Origin: Asticcacaulis tiandongensis
Lineage (GTDB): Bacteria; Pseudomonadota; Alphaproteobacteria; Caulobacterales; Caulobacteraceae
DNA length: 64,000 nt
Assembly: GCF_006475605.1 (NCBI RefSeq)
Contig: NZ_SSBC01000020.1
Span: 1-64,000 of the forward strand
Reading direction: 5' to 3'
Numbering within the stretch: position 1 is the first letter of the stretch; every line of letters starts with the position of its first letter. Both the position numbers and the translations under genes were made by a program. Positions 41,276 through 50,110 of the stretch are shown in pieces. The notes below the pieces were generated by a model that was given only the letters and a program-made list of their open reading frames with translations, made no database searches and was not told the origin of the DNA.

Positions 41276-41425
41276 ATGGTCATACTGATCCTGATGATAC
41301 CGATTGCCGGTGCGCTGGGTCTGCTGGCGCTGTGGGGGTTCATGTGGGCGCTGAAAAGCCACCAGTTTGAAGATATGCAAGGCAATGCCGAGCGCATCCT
41401 GCACGATGAGGATGATGCGGATTGA
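41276..41425 (+). CDS. ccoS: cbb3 oxidase assembly protein CcoS
   Basis: The 49-residue protein starts MVILILMIPIAGALGLLALW, has one span, then the CcoS signature FMWALKSHQFEDMQGNAERIL and an acidic tail. It is needed for cofactor insertion into CcoN. AAGGTGAG precedes the ATG. Its stop overlaps the TTG start of ccoI. It is short and easily missed. Confidence 0.92.
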   Translation: MVILILMIPIAGALGLLALWGFMWALKSHQFEDMQGNAERILHDEDDAD

Positions 41426-43602
41426 GTATCGATTACGCCTGTTATGCCCATGACGAGGAAGGGGTGGCTAAGGACGGGGGGAAACGTCAGGCGCTTTATT
41501 TGCAAATCGAGGGCATGACCTGTGCGGCCTGTGCCTTCAAGATCGAAGACCGGCTCAATGCCGAGGCGGGGGTCAAGGCCCGTGTCAATTACGGGACGCA
41601 GCGCCTGCATGTCAGTTGGGCGGGCGAGACCGAAGCCGACAAGGGGCGGATTAACGCGCTTGTGCCACTGATTGAAAAGCTGGGGTATAAGGCGGCACCT
41701 TTTGATGCCGAAAGCCAGCTTGAGCAGACGCGTGAAGCGCAGCGGTTTTTACTGCGGTGTCTGGTGGTGGCGGGCTTTGCCACCGGCAATGTCATGATGT
41801 TTTCACAAGCCCTGTGGTTCTCGCCCGCCGGATCGGTGGCGGGCGCGACCAAGGATATGATGCATTGGGCCATGGCCCTGATTGCCCTGCCGACGCTGAT
41901 CTATTCGGGGCGTCCGTTTTTTTACAGTGCGTTTAATGCGCTCAGGCACGGGCGCACCAATATGGATGTGCCGATTACCCTGGCGGTCATTCTGACCAGC
42001 GCGCTGAGTTTTTATGAAACTCAGCGGCAGGGCGATTACGTCTATTTCGACGCCACGGTGATGTTGCTGTTCTTCCTGCTGATCGGGCGCTATCTCGATA
42101 GTCTGGCGCGGGGCAAGGCGCGTGAAGCGGCGCAGGGGCTTCTGGCCATGATGGAGGGGACGGCGACGCTTAAGGACGGGACTTCGGTGCGTATTCGCGA
42201 CCTTAAGGCCGGTCAGGTGTTGCTGGCGGCGACGGGGGAAAAGATCGCGGCGGATGGAGTGGTGGTGCGGGGGGCATCGGACATCGACACCAGCCTGATC
42301 ACCGGTGAGACCCTGCCGCGCAGTGTGGGCATCGGTGAGGCGGTCTATGGCGGGACGATCAACATGTCCGCCCCGCTTGAGATCGAGGTTACGGCTTCGG
42401 GTGACCGCAGCTTGTTGTCGCAGGTGGTCGCCCTGATGGAAAAGGCCGAGCAGGGGCAGGCGAAGTATGTGCGCATTGCCGACCGCGTATCGGCCAAATA
42501 TGCCCCTGTGGTGCATGTGCTGGCGGCGGTAACGTTTCTGGGGTGGATATTTATCGGCCAGTCTGACTGGCAGGATGCCATGCTCAAGGCCATGGCGGTG
42601 CTGATTATCACCTGCCCGTGTGCGCTGGGGCTGGCGGTGCCGGTGGTGCAGGTGCTGGCGAGCGGGGAGTTGTTCCGGCGCGGTATATTGCTGAAATCCG
42701 GCAAGGGGCTGGAGACTCTGGCTCTGGCGGACACGGTGGTGTTTGACAAGACCGGCACCCTGACGCTGGGGCAGCCGCAATGGCTTAATCCTGAGGCATT
42801 AAACGCCGAAGATCGGATTCTGGCGGTGGCTATGGCACGGCAAAGCCGTCACCCGCTGTCGCAGGCATTGGCGCTGCATGGTGAGGATGTGACAGCAGAG
42901 GTTGCCATTGAAGACATTGCCGGAAGTGGACTTAAGGCGCAGGTGGACGGGCAGGAGGTTAGGCTCGGCAAGGGGGTATGGCTGGGGGCGGAAAGCGTCA
43001 ATGACGGCCAGATGGAAATGTGGTTCCGGCGCGGTGAGGCGTCGCCTGTGCGGCTTGTCTTCGCCGATCAGCTGCGGGCCGATGCGGCGGAGACCCTGAA
43101 AGGGCTTAAAGCGCGGGGTTTGAGGCTTGTTATGTTATCGGGTGACCGGAAGGCGGCGGCTGAGGCTGTGGCGTCGGGTCTGCCGCTTGATGAGGTTCGG
43201 GCCGAGTTATTGCCCGCCGATAAGGTGGCGGTGATTGAGGCCTTGCAGGCTGAGGGGCGTAAGGTGCTGATGGTCGGGGATGGGCTGAATGATGCGGCGG
43301 CCTTGTCTGCGGCCTATGTCTCCATGTCACCGTCTTCGGCCATGGATGTCACGCAGAATGCAGCGGATTTTGTCTGGCGTGGTGAGGGGCTTAAGGCCGT
43401 ATTGACGGCGCAGCGCATGTCGGTGCGTACGGGGCAACTGGTGTCGCAGAACTTTGCGATTTCGATGCTCTATAATGTGCTGGCTGTGCCTCTGGCGGTG
43501 GCGGGCTTTGTCACACCGATGATTGCCGCCATTGCCATGTCGGGGTCGTCACTGATTGTGGTCGTCAATGCCTTCCGCCTGAAGTGGGGCAAGGTGGGGT
43601 AG
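41422..43602 (+). CDS. ccoI: Copper-exporting P-type ATPase CcoI (FixI)
   Basis: Pumps copper for CuB insertion in the cbb3 oxidase. The 726-residue protein has an N-terminal heavy-metal domain with GMTCAAC (about residues 31-37), eight predicted spans, the TGET motif, CPC in ITCPCALGLAVP, the phosphorylation site DKTGTLT and GDGLNDAAAL. The only start compatible with the full heavy-metal domain is the TTG at 41422, overlapping the ccoS stop by 4 bases. This gives the order ccoG-H-S-I; ccoS usually follows ccoI. Confidence 0.94.
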   Translation: MSIDYACYAHDEEGVAKDGGKRQALYLQIEGMTCAACAFKIEDRLNAEAGVKARVNYGTQRLHVSWAGETEADKGRINALVPLIEKLGYKAAPFDAESQLEQTREAQRFLLRCLVVAGFATGNVMMFSQALWFSPAGSVAGATKDMMHWAMALIALPTLIYSGRPFFYSAFNALRHGRTNMDVPITLAVILTSALSFYETQRQGDYVYFDATVMLLFFLLIGRYLDSLARGKAREAAQGLLAMMEGTATLKDGTSVRIRDLKAGQVLLAATGEKIAADGVVVRGASDIDTSLITGETLPRSVGIGEAVYGGTINMSAPLEIEVTASGDRSLLSQVVALMEKAEQGQAKYVRIADRVSAKYAPVVHVLAAVTFLGWIFIGQSDWQDAMLKAMAVLIITCPCALGLAVPVVQVLASGELFRRGILLKSGKGLETLALADTVVFDKTGTLTLGQPQWLNPEALNAEDRILAVAMARQSRHPLSQALALHGEDVTAEVAIEDIAGSGLKAQVDGQEVRLGKGVWLGAESVNDGQMEMWFRRGEASPVRLVFADQLRADAAETLKGLKARGLRLVMLSGDRKAAAEAVASGLPLDEVRAELLPADKVAVIEALQAEGRKVLMVGDGLNDAAALSAAYVSMSPSSAMDVTQNAADFVWRGEGLKAVLTAQRMSVRTGQLVSQNFAISMLYNVLAVPLAVAGFVTPMIAAIAMSGSSLIVVVNAFRLKWGKVG

Positions 43603-43627
43603 GGGATTTGCGGTGTGCCTTAAACTG

Positions 43628-43668
43628 ACCCTCACCCCGGCCCTCTCCCTAAAAGGGAGAGGGGGAAT
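43628..43668. repeat. Intergenic palindromic repeat, family B copy 3
   Basis: ACCCTCACCCCGGCCCTCTC then CCCTAAAAGGGAGAGGGGG. Lies 26 bases after ccoI. The remaining interval to ftsQ (43669-43858) is AT-rich at first and should contain the ftsQ promoter; no gene is seen there. Confidence 0.85.
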
Positions 43669-43858
43669 GATTGTGCGTTGATAAGTCAGGTTTGGTGAAT
43701 CAATTCCTGACAGTTAGCGATTCCGTTATCATATTATTAAGGACGTTCTGTCTTTTCTAAACGCTTATGCATCCGGCAAATCGTTACGATACAGCTCTGC
43801 TTCCGAGAGGAGGGAGAGGCGACGATATGACGGGGCGGGTCTGTTTGGGAGAGGCGTG

Positions 43859-44743
43859 ATGCCTGCAATCGTCAGAGGCGGTCGTCGTCAGACGGCACAA
43901 CCGAACAAGGGCGCCGGTAAGGCTGCCCCCAAGGGTGGTGCGCGTGGCGGTGGGCGTAAGGCTCAGGCGACGCACAGCCGTATCGGCTCGGTGCCGATGT
44001 CCAATGAGCTCATTGGCTGGCTGGCCTTTGGCGGGCTGGCGACGCTGATGAGTGTCGTTTTGCTGACCGGTGGGCGGGCGGAAATGCTGCAAGCCTCGGT
44101 GGCCAGCTTTGTCGACGGGCGTATTGCTGCCGTTGGCGTGAATTTGCAAAAAATGCGTCTGGTGGGGGTATCCGAAGCCGCCAGTGCCGATATCAAAAAA
44201 GCCCTGACCTTTGAACGCGGCCAGCCGATTGCTCTGATGGATCTGGAGAAGGTGCGTCAGGATGTCGAGGCGGTTGGCTGGGTCAAGTCGGCGGTTGTGC
44301 GCCGTCAGTTTCCGGATGGTCTGATTATTACCGTGACCGAGCGTCCCCGTCTGGCGGTGTGGCAGCATAATAACCGCGTCGTGGTGATTGACGACAAGGG
44401 TCAGATTATCCCCGAAGCCAATGCCCATACCTTTACCGACCTGCCGCTGATTGTCGGTGAGGGGGCCAATGAACAGGCGGCGCAGGTGCTGGAACTTCTG
44501 CGGGCGCGGCCTGAACTTCTGACGCGTACCGAGGCGCTGATCCGCGTCAATACGCGCCGCTGGGATGTGCGTCTCAAGAACGGGGCGATTATCAAGCTGC
44601 CGGCGCTTAACGAGGACGAGGCGCTTAATCGTCTGGATGCGCTGATTGTGCAAAAGCGCATTCTGGATCAGGGATTTGCGGTCATTGACCTGCTTGATCC
44701 CAATACGTTGGTAGTAGTGCCGTTAAACGCGGGTAACGCATAA
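43859..44743 (+). CDS. ftsQ: Cell division protein FtsQ
   Basis: Bitopic inner-membrane protein of the divisome that recruits later proteins. The 294-residue protein has a basic cytoplasmic tail (about 1-45), one span (about 47-67, LIGWLAFGGLATLMSVVLLT), a POTRA domain (MRLVGVSEAASADIKKALTF, VGWVKSAVVRRQFPDGLIITVTERP) and a beta domain. GGGAGAGG precedes the ATG at 43859; a GTG three bases upstream is possible. The gene upstream is ccoI, not ddl as in many alphaproteobacterial clusters. Confidence 0.93.
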   Translation: MPAIVRGGRRQTAQPNKGAGKAAPKGGARGGGRKAQATHSRIGSVPMSNELIGWLAFGGLATLMSVVLLTGGRAEMLQASVASFVDGRIAAVGVNLQKMRLVGVSEAASADIKKALTFERGQPIALMDLEKVRQDVEAVGWVKSAVVRRQFPDGLIITVTERPRLAVWQHNNRVVVIDDKGQIIPEANAHTFTDLPLIVGEGANEQAAQVLELLRARPELLTRTEALIRVNTRRWDVRLKNGAIIKLPALNEDEALNRLDALIVQKRILDQGFAVIDLLDPNTLVVVPLNAGNA

Positions 44744-44813
44744 GGATGTGGTTTCATTCGCAAAATGTGGATGGGATTTGTTTTTTGACTGTAGGTAATG
44801 GGCTTGAAAGCGC

Positions 44814-46172
44814 ATGTCACGATTAGAAGATCGTAAACTGGCCAGAGATTTATCGCGTGATGTCATGTCACGCGACGTGGTGAAACCTGTGGCGGTGACG
44901 CCGGGTCTGGTGGCGTCGCTTGATCTTGGGGCGTCCAAGATCGGTTGCTTTATCATGAAGCCTGACGGAGCCCGGGCGGCAGATCAGTCGGTGCGGGTTG
45001 CGGGTGCCGGCTATGTGCAGTCCAAAGGTATCCGCGCCGGTGCCATTCTGGATATGGAAGCGGCCTCGACCGCGATTGCGCAGGCCGTTGAGCGCGCCGA
45101 AGCCATGGCCAATGTCTCGATTCAGGGCGTGCGCGTCACGGTGCCCGGAGCGCAGACCGCGTCGCATCGCGTGTCGGCCAGTGTGTCACTGGGGCTTAAG
45201 CCGGTATCCGATACCGATCTCAACCGCGCCATTGCCTCCGGTCTGGCGCAGGTGCGCTTTCAGGGGCGACGCACCATTCACCTCCTGCCGGTATCCTGGT
45301 CGGTTGATGAGCAAAGCGGGGTGCGTGATCCGCGTAACCTGACGGGGCGCACGCTCGGCCTTGAGTTGCTGGTCGTGACGATTGATGAGAACGTATTCAA
45401 CAACATCATTCAGTGCGTGAACATGGCGCACCTTGAGGTGCAGGCTATTGTTTCGGCCCCATTGGCGGCGGCGGTGTCAGTGCTTGAGCATGATGAAAAG
45501 GAACTGGGCTGCATCTGCATTGATATGGGGGCTAGCTGCACCACGGCGTCGGTATTCTATAATGGCGCGCTGGTGCATATTGACTGCCTGAATGTCGGCG
45601 GGGCGCACGTGACGGCGGATATTGCGCGCGGGCTTTCGACAACGCTGGCCGGTGCCGAGCGTATCAAGACCCTGCATGGTACGGCTATTGCCTCAAGCCA
45701 TGAAGACCGTGAAACGGTTGAGGCCCCGCCACGTGGCGATGATCCGGGGGCGGCACCCATTGTGGTGGCGCGTTCGATCCTTAAGGGCGTTATCGCGCCG
45801 CGCGTGGAAGAAACCTTTGAACTGCTGAAAGAAAAGCTGAAAGCCTCAGGTGTGCCGGTTGATCCGGGTGCGGGCATTGTCCTGACCGGTGGGGCGTCAC
45901 AACTGGCGGGCGTGCGTGAACTGGCGGTGCGGGTGTTTGATCGCCCTGTGCGTCTGGGTAAGCCGCGTCGCGTGCCGCATCTGGCGGATGCGGCGGCGGG
46001 GCCTGCGTTTTCGGCCTGCTCTGGTGTCATCCTCAGAACGCTTTACGGGCCACGCGATGTCGTGCCGGTCAAGAAGATCATGGCGGCGCGCCTAAGCCCG
46101 CGTGACGCCCCGCAAACCGGACAGGGAAACCCGCTCGGGCGGGCGCTCGACTGGCTCAGACAAAATCTGTAG
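44814..46172 (+). CDS. ftsA: Cell division protein FtsA
   Basis: Actin-like ATPase that tethers FtsZ to the membrane and recruits the divisome. The 452-residue protein shows the nucleotide-binding phosphate 1 motif VASLDLGASKIGCF (about 33-46), the 1C-domain region, CICIDMGASCTTASVFYNG (phosphate 2) and VLTGGASQLAGV (adenosine motif). The C-terminal NPLGRALDWLRQNL is the amphipathic membrane-binding helix. It lies 70 bases after ftsQ. A YrbL-like gene separates it from ftsZ. Confidence 0.95.
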   Translation: MSRLEDRKLARDLSRDVMSRDVVKPVAVTPGLVASLDLGASKIGCFIMKPDGARAADQSVRVAGAGYVQSKGIRAGAILDMEAASTAIAQAVERAEAMANVSIQGVRVTVPGAQTASHRVSASVSLGLKPVSDTDLNRAIASGLAQVRFQGRRTIHLLPVSWSVDEQSGVRDPRNLTGRTLGLELLVVTIDENVFNNIIQCVNMAHLEVQAIVSAPLAAAVSVLEHDEKELGCICIDMGASCTTASVFYNGALVHIDCLNVGGAHVTADIARGLSTTLAGAERIKTLHGTAIASSHEDRETVEAPPRGDDPGAAPIVVARSILKGVIAPRVEETFELLKEKLKASGVPVDPGAGIVLTGGASQLAGVRELAVRVFDRPVRLGKPRRVPHLADAAAGPAFSACSGVILRTLYGPRDVVPVKKIMAARLSPRDAPQTGQGNPLGRALDWLRQNL

Positions 46173-46266
46173 GCGGATAATTTCAGCCTGTGGCTTTAAT
46201 GCTCTTTAAACGGAGCAGGTGAGCGCGTACATATATATGACGGTTTCGTCATAATGTGTTGTGATC

Positions 46267-46896
46267 ATGATTATACTCCAAGGGGTTGAGCCCATGGCTC
46301 ACGGTCTGTTCCGCGCCTGTTACCCGCATCCGGAACAGCAGGATAAGTGCGTCAAGATTGCCCTGAAAGATCACCCCCTGCCTAAGCGGGCAAAGCTGGT
46401 GGACCTTAAGGAGCCTACTGATCCGAACCTCAGGGAGCTTTTCGCCTACAAGAAGCTGAAAGCGCGCGGTGTGCCGGTCGAAAGCCGGTTTCCGGCGGTG
46501 CATGATCTGGTGGATACCGATCTGGGGCAGGGGCTTGTGGTCGATCGCATAGATGCGGCCTTGCCACAAGGCGCGCTGACGCTCAGGGACTATATCGAAA
46601 AGGGTGTGCGGGGCGAACTGACGCCGGACATGCTGGTGGCAGAGTTGCGTAATTTCGCCGATTTCTGCGTGCGTCACTCGGTGTTTGCCTCATGCGATGA
46701 GTGGCATAACCTGTATTTTGTACGCAAGGACGCGGGATATCACTGCATGGCCTTTGATCTGAAACTGCGGCTGAATCGTGAGTTTATTCCGTTTTCGTCC
46801 GTGCTGCCCTTTGCCATGCGCCACAAAATCCGCCGCCGCTTTGACCGGATGATTGCCGAGGTTGAGGGTTTGCTGTCTGCGCCTCAGACTGCCTGA
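46267..46896 (+). CDS. YrbL-family (kinase-like) protein between ftsA and ftsZ
   Basis: The 209-residue protein resembles the YrbL family (called PhoP-regulated in enterobacteria), a small protein-kinase-like fold: FRACYPHPEQQDKCVKIALKD, RELFAYKKLKARGVPVESRF, GLVVDRIDAA and a late FASCDEWHNLYFV, where kinases of this group have the catalytic loop. The start at 46267 aligns the N-terminus with the family (MIxL...GxxRxCYxHPE); the ATG at 46294 has the better upstream AAGGGG. No signal peptide or span. Its place between ftsA and ftsZ is unusual and hints at coupling of an envelope kinase-like function to division, which is speculation. Confidence 0.7.
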   Translation: MIILQGVEPMAHGLFRACYPHPEQQDKCVKIALKDHPLPKRAKLVDLKEPTDPNLRELFAYKKLKARGVPVESRFPAVHDLVDTDLGQGLVVDRIDAALPQGALTLRDYIEKGVRGELTPDMLVAELRNFADFCVRHSVFASCDEWHNLYFVRKDAGYHCMAFDLKLRLNREFIPFSSVLPFAMRHKIRRRFDRMIAEVEGLLSAPQTA

Positions 46897-47303
46897 GAGG
46901 CGGCGGGGCGCGTGTCTGGCTGAGAATGGTTTTCAACAGATATTTCGCAGACGCACAGATGTTGGAAAGTCCCTTAATGAGGTCTTATAATACCATTTAC
47001 GTGACGTATGATCTGAGGCGAAAAGGTTAATGTACGTTAACGGATTTGTTAATAAAACTATGGGTTTGTGCTCGTATTGGCCCTTTGCGCTATCTCAGCG
47101 TGTGTAAGGATTCCATTAAGTGGCGTATTTGCGGATTATGGTTAAAATTTATTAGTATTTTCACTTCAAATTCGCACGACTCACGCTATCGGGTAACTAA
47201 TCATTAAGCATATTTGATGTCTCATGGTGTTTCGCACAAACGGAGCGCCGGAGCGGGGAATTTGACGCCCCCCAAAGGGCAAGCAGAAGGTTGATCTGAT
47301 CGC
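46897..47303 (+). promoter_or_regulatory. ftsZ upstream regulatory region
   Basis: The 407 bases before ftsZ hold no gene. GANTC sites, the target of the CcrM methyltransferase in Caulobacterales, occur at 47109-47113 (GATTC) and 47178-47182 (GACTC). A CtrA-type half-site ATGGTTAA is at 47138-47145, between them, and TTAA motifs cluster at 47027-47052. This matches the cell-cycle-controlled ftsZ promoters known in Caulobacter. Confidence 0.6.
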
Positions 47304-48992
47304 ATGGCTATTCATCTTTCGGCGCCGCGCGCCACGGAATTAAAGCCGCGTATAGTTGTGTTCGGCGTTGGCGGAGCCGGTGGCAATGCCGTGAATAATA
47401 TGATCGAGGCCGGGCTTGAAGGCGTCGAATTCGTTGTCGCCAACACCGATGCGCAGCAGTTGCAGTTCGCAAAGACCGATCGTCGGGTACAGCTTGGGAT
47501 CACCCTGACGCAAGGTCTGGGGGCGGGCGCTCATCCTGAAGTCGGCATGACCGCCGCTGAGGAATCCGCTGCCGAGATTTCCGAGCACCTTGAAGGCGCG
47601 CACATGGTCTTTATCACCGCCGGTATGGGCGGAGGTACCGGCACCGGTGCGGCACCGATCATCGCCAAATGCGCCCGTGAGCGCGGCATTCTGACGGTGG
47701 GTGTGGTCACCAAGCCCTTTATGTTCGAAGGTCGTCACCGTATGCGTCTGGCTGACGCTGGTATTTCCGAGCTTCAGCGTTATGTTGACACCCTGATTGT
47801 TATCCCGAACCAGAACCTGTTCCGTATCGCCAATGAGCGCACGACCTTTGCCGAAGCCTTTGGTATGGCCGATCAGGTGCTGCATTCCGGCGTGCGTTCG
47901 ATCACCGACCTGATGGTTCTGCCAGGTCTGATCAACCTTGATTTTGCCGACGTGCGTTCAGTCATGTCCGAAATGGGCAAGGCCATGATGGGGACCGGTG
48001 AGGCCGCGGGCGATGACCGTGCCTTGCAGGCGGCGCAGAACGCTATTCAGAACCCGCTTCTGGATGAAACCTCGCTTAAGGGGGCCAAGGCCGTTCTGGT
48101 CAATGTGACCGGTGGTCTGGATATGACCCTGCTTGAGGTTGATGAAGCGGCCAATGCCATTTCGTCCGAGGTTGATCCCGACGCAAACATCATCTTCGGT
48201 GCGGCGTTTGATCCGAGCCTTGAGGGTAAGCTGCGCGTATCGGTCGTGGCGACCGGTATGGATAGTCAGGCGGCTGCGCAACCGGCCCCGGTTCAACAGA
48301 ATAACCAGACCCCGACGGGTTCGGGGCGTGTGCCGCTCTATAATCGTCCGCAAGCCGAGCCATTGGTGGTGCAGCCTGCGCCTCAACCGGCACCCGCTGT
48401 GGCGCAAGCCGCTCCTGAGACGGTTGCCCGTGTACCGGCACCGAGCAGTGTAACCTTTGAGCAGCGTCCGGCACCGGCGGCCCCTGTCTCTGCGCCTGCG
48501 TCCTATGCGGCACCGCAGGCTGAGCCTGTACGGGCACCGGCACCTCATGCTCCCGTAGCGGCGGGTGAACCACGCATTATAGGTAAGATCGTTGATCCGG
48601 CGGTCGAAGAAGCCAGCGAGGGCTATGAGGCTCCGGTTCAGCGTCAGGAACCCCCTGCGCCACGTAACGAGGTGTCACAACGTCCGGTCGCCGGCTATGG
48701 CACCCGTCAGCCTGAGCCGCGCGTGGCGCAGCGTCCGGCAGCCCCTGTGCATCAGCCGGAAGAAGAAAACCGTGGCTCGATCTGGCGCGGCCTGTTCCCG
48801 AACCGCAATGCGCGTCAGGAACCTTCGGCCGGTTATGGTCAGGCCCCGCAAGTGCAGGCCCCGCCTCAATCTCACGCGTCGCAGCCCCATTCTCAGGCCG
48901 CTCAGGCACAACCTCAGCCGGTTCAGCAACAGGCTCCGGAAGCAGAGGACGATCTCGAGATTCCGGCATTTTTGCGGCGCTTAGCTAATTGA
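47304..48992 (+). CDS. ftsZ: Cell division protein FtsZ
   Basis: Tubulin-like GTPase that forms the division ring. The 562-residue protein has [16 protein letters not shown], the tubulin signature [13 protein letters not shown] (about residues 107-119), [13 protein letters not shown] and [14 protein letters not shown]. After about residue 315 comes a long linker of some 230 residues rich in Pro, Ala, Gln and Val, longer than in most bacteria but usual in Caulobacterales, ending with the conserved peptide [14 protein letters not shown] that binds FtsA and other partners. It is followed by a hairpin terminator and lpxC. Confidence 0.97.
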   Translation: MAIHLSAPRATELKPRIVVFGVGGAGGNAVNNMIEAGLEGVEFVVANTDAQQLQFAKTDRRVQLGITLTQGLGAGAHPEVGMTAAEESAAEISEHLEGAHMVFITAGMGGGTGTGAAPIIAKCARERGILTVGVVTKPFMFEGRHRMRLADAGISELQRYVDTLIVIPNQNLFRIANERTTFAEAFGMADQVLHSGVRSITDLMVLPGLINLDFADVRSVMSEMGKAMMGTGEAAGDDRALQAAQNAIQNPLLDETSLKGAKAVLVNVTGGLDMTLLEVDEAANAISSEVDPDANIIFGAAFDPSLEGKLRVSVVATGMDSQAAAQPAPVQQNNQTPTGSGRVPLYNRPQAEPLVVQPAPQPAPAVAQAAPETVARVPAPSSVTFEQRPAPAAPVSAPASYAAPQAEPVRAPAPHAPVAAGEPRIIGKIVDPAVEEASEGYEAPVQRQEPPAPRNEVSQRPVAGYGTRQPEPRVAQRPAAPVHQPEEENRGSIWRGLFPNRNARQEPSAGYGQAPQVQAPPQSHASQPHSQAAQAQPQPVQQQAPEAEDDLEIPAFLRRLAN

Positions 48993-49076
48993 TTATACGG
49001 GTTAATTTGCGTTAATTCTGGCGTTACAAACCGTAATTCATGTTTAATTGAGTGCGGTCGTCACAAATAATATAAA

Positions 49077-49106
49077 TGCGGGTGCGGAAGTGCCCGCATT
49101 TTTTGT
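49077..49106 (+). terminator. Hairpin with T-run between ftsZ and lpxC
   Basis: ATGCGGG...CCCGCAT with inner GC pairs is followed by TTTTT. It ends about 20 bases before the lpxC start. It can terminate ftsZ transcripts, yet leaves almost no room for a separate lpxC promoter downstream, so partial read-through or attenuation is likely. Confidence 0.8.
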
Positions 49107-49122
49107 TTTTCGGATCACGCAA

Positions 49123-50016
49123 ATGCTGCCTGAACATCACGAACACACACTGGCTTTGCCTGCTATATGCGCCGGGATCGGTTTGCATACGGGGCAGCAC
49201 GTGCGTCTGTCTATCCGTCCGGCGGCTGCCGGTACGGGCGTGGTTTTCGTGCGCACGGATCTGAACCAGAACGATAATGTAGTGCCTGCGCGTGCCGATT
49301 ATGTAACCCAGACCCGTCTGGGGACCGTCATCACCAATGCGTCGGGCGTGTCTGTATCAACCATTGAGCACCTGATGGCGGCGCTGTCGGCGCTTGGGGT
49401 TGATAATGCGATTATCGAACTTGATGGCCCGGAAGTGCCGATCATGGACGGGTCAGCGCAGCCTTTCGTGCAGTTGCTGGATCAGGCGGGCTTCCGTCGC
49501 CAGTCGACTGCGCAACGCGTCATTGAAATTCTCAAGCCTATCGAAGTTATCGAAGGTGACAAGCGGGCCGCGCTTTTGCCAGCGGATCGCTTTGAGATGC
49601 GCTTTGAAATTGATTTCGACAATCCGGTTATTGGCCATCAGGAAGTTGAACTGGTGATCACCGAGGAAAGCTTCCGTACCGAGCTGGCGTCGGCGCGTAC
49701 CTTTGGCTTTGTCGAAGGTGTCGAAGCCCTGCGGGCGGCCGGTCTGGCACGTGGCGGGTCTTTGGACAACGCCATTGTTATTGACGGCGACAAGGTGCTG
49801 AACGACGGTGGCCTGCGCTTCGTTGACGAATTTGTGCGTCACAAGGCGCTGGATGCCATCGGCGATCTCTATGTGCTGGGCATGCCGATTCAGGGCCGTT
49901 TTGAAGGCATTCGTGCCGGTCATGGCCTTAATAATGCCGTGGTTCGTGCTCTACTGTCTCAGCCGGAGGCTTACCGCATTGTTGTGCGCGGTGAGGCACT
50001 GGAAGAAGCTGTCTAA
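49123..50016 (+). CDS. lpxC: UDP-3-O-acyl-N-acetylglucosamine deacetylase
   Basis: Zinc enzyme of the committed step of lipid A synthesis. The 297-residue protein has STIEHLMAAL (first zinc His), EVPIMDGSAQPFV, RTFGFVEGVEALRAAGLARGGSLDNA, FVRHKALDAIGDLYVLG (second His and Asp) and RAGHGLNNAVVRALL (catalytic His). The ATG at 49123 is chosen because the upstream frame would translate through the terminator hairpin. The order ftsZ-lpxC-bamD is conserved in many proteobacteria. Confidence 0.95.
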   Translation: MLPEHHEHTLALPAICAGIGLHTGQHVRLSIRPAAAGTGVVFVRTDLNQNDNVVPARADYVTQTRLGTVITNASGVSVSTIEHLMAALSALGVDNAIIELDGPEVPIMDGSAQPFVQLLDQAGFRRQSTAQRVIEILKPIEVIEGDKRAALLPADRFEMRFEIDFDNPVIGHQEVELVITEESFRTELASARTFGFVEGVEALRAAGLARGGSLDNAIVIDGDKVLNDGGLRFVDEFVRHKALDAIGDLYVLGMPIQGRFEGIRAGHGLNNAVVRALLSQPEAYRIVVRGEALEEAV

Positions 50017-50110
50017 AAGCTGTTGGCGTTTGTACGGCCCTGTTGTAGAGCTATCCTCCGAACATTTTGAGTCACGCCGGTAACCTTACCGGCCCTGTGG
50101 GGATATAGAC

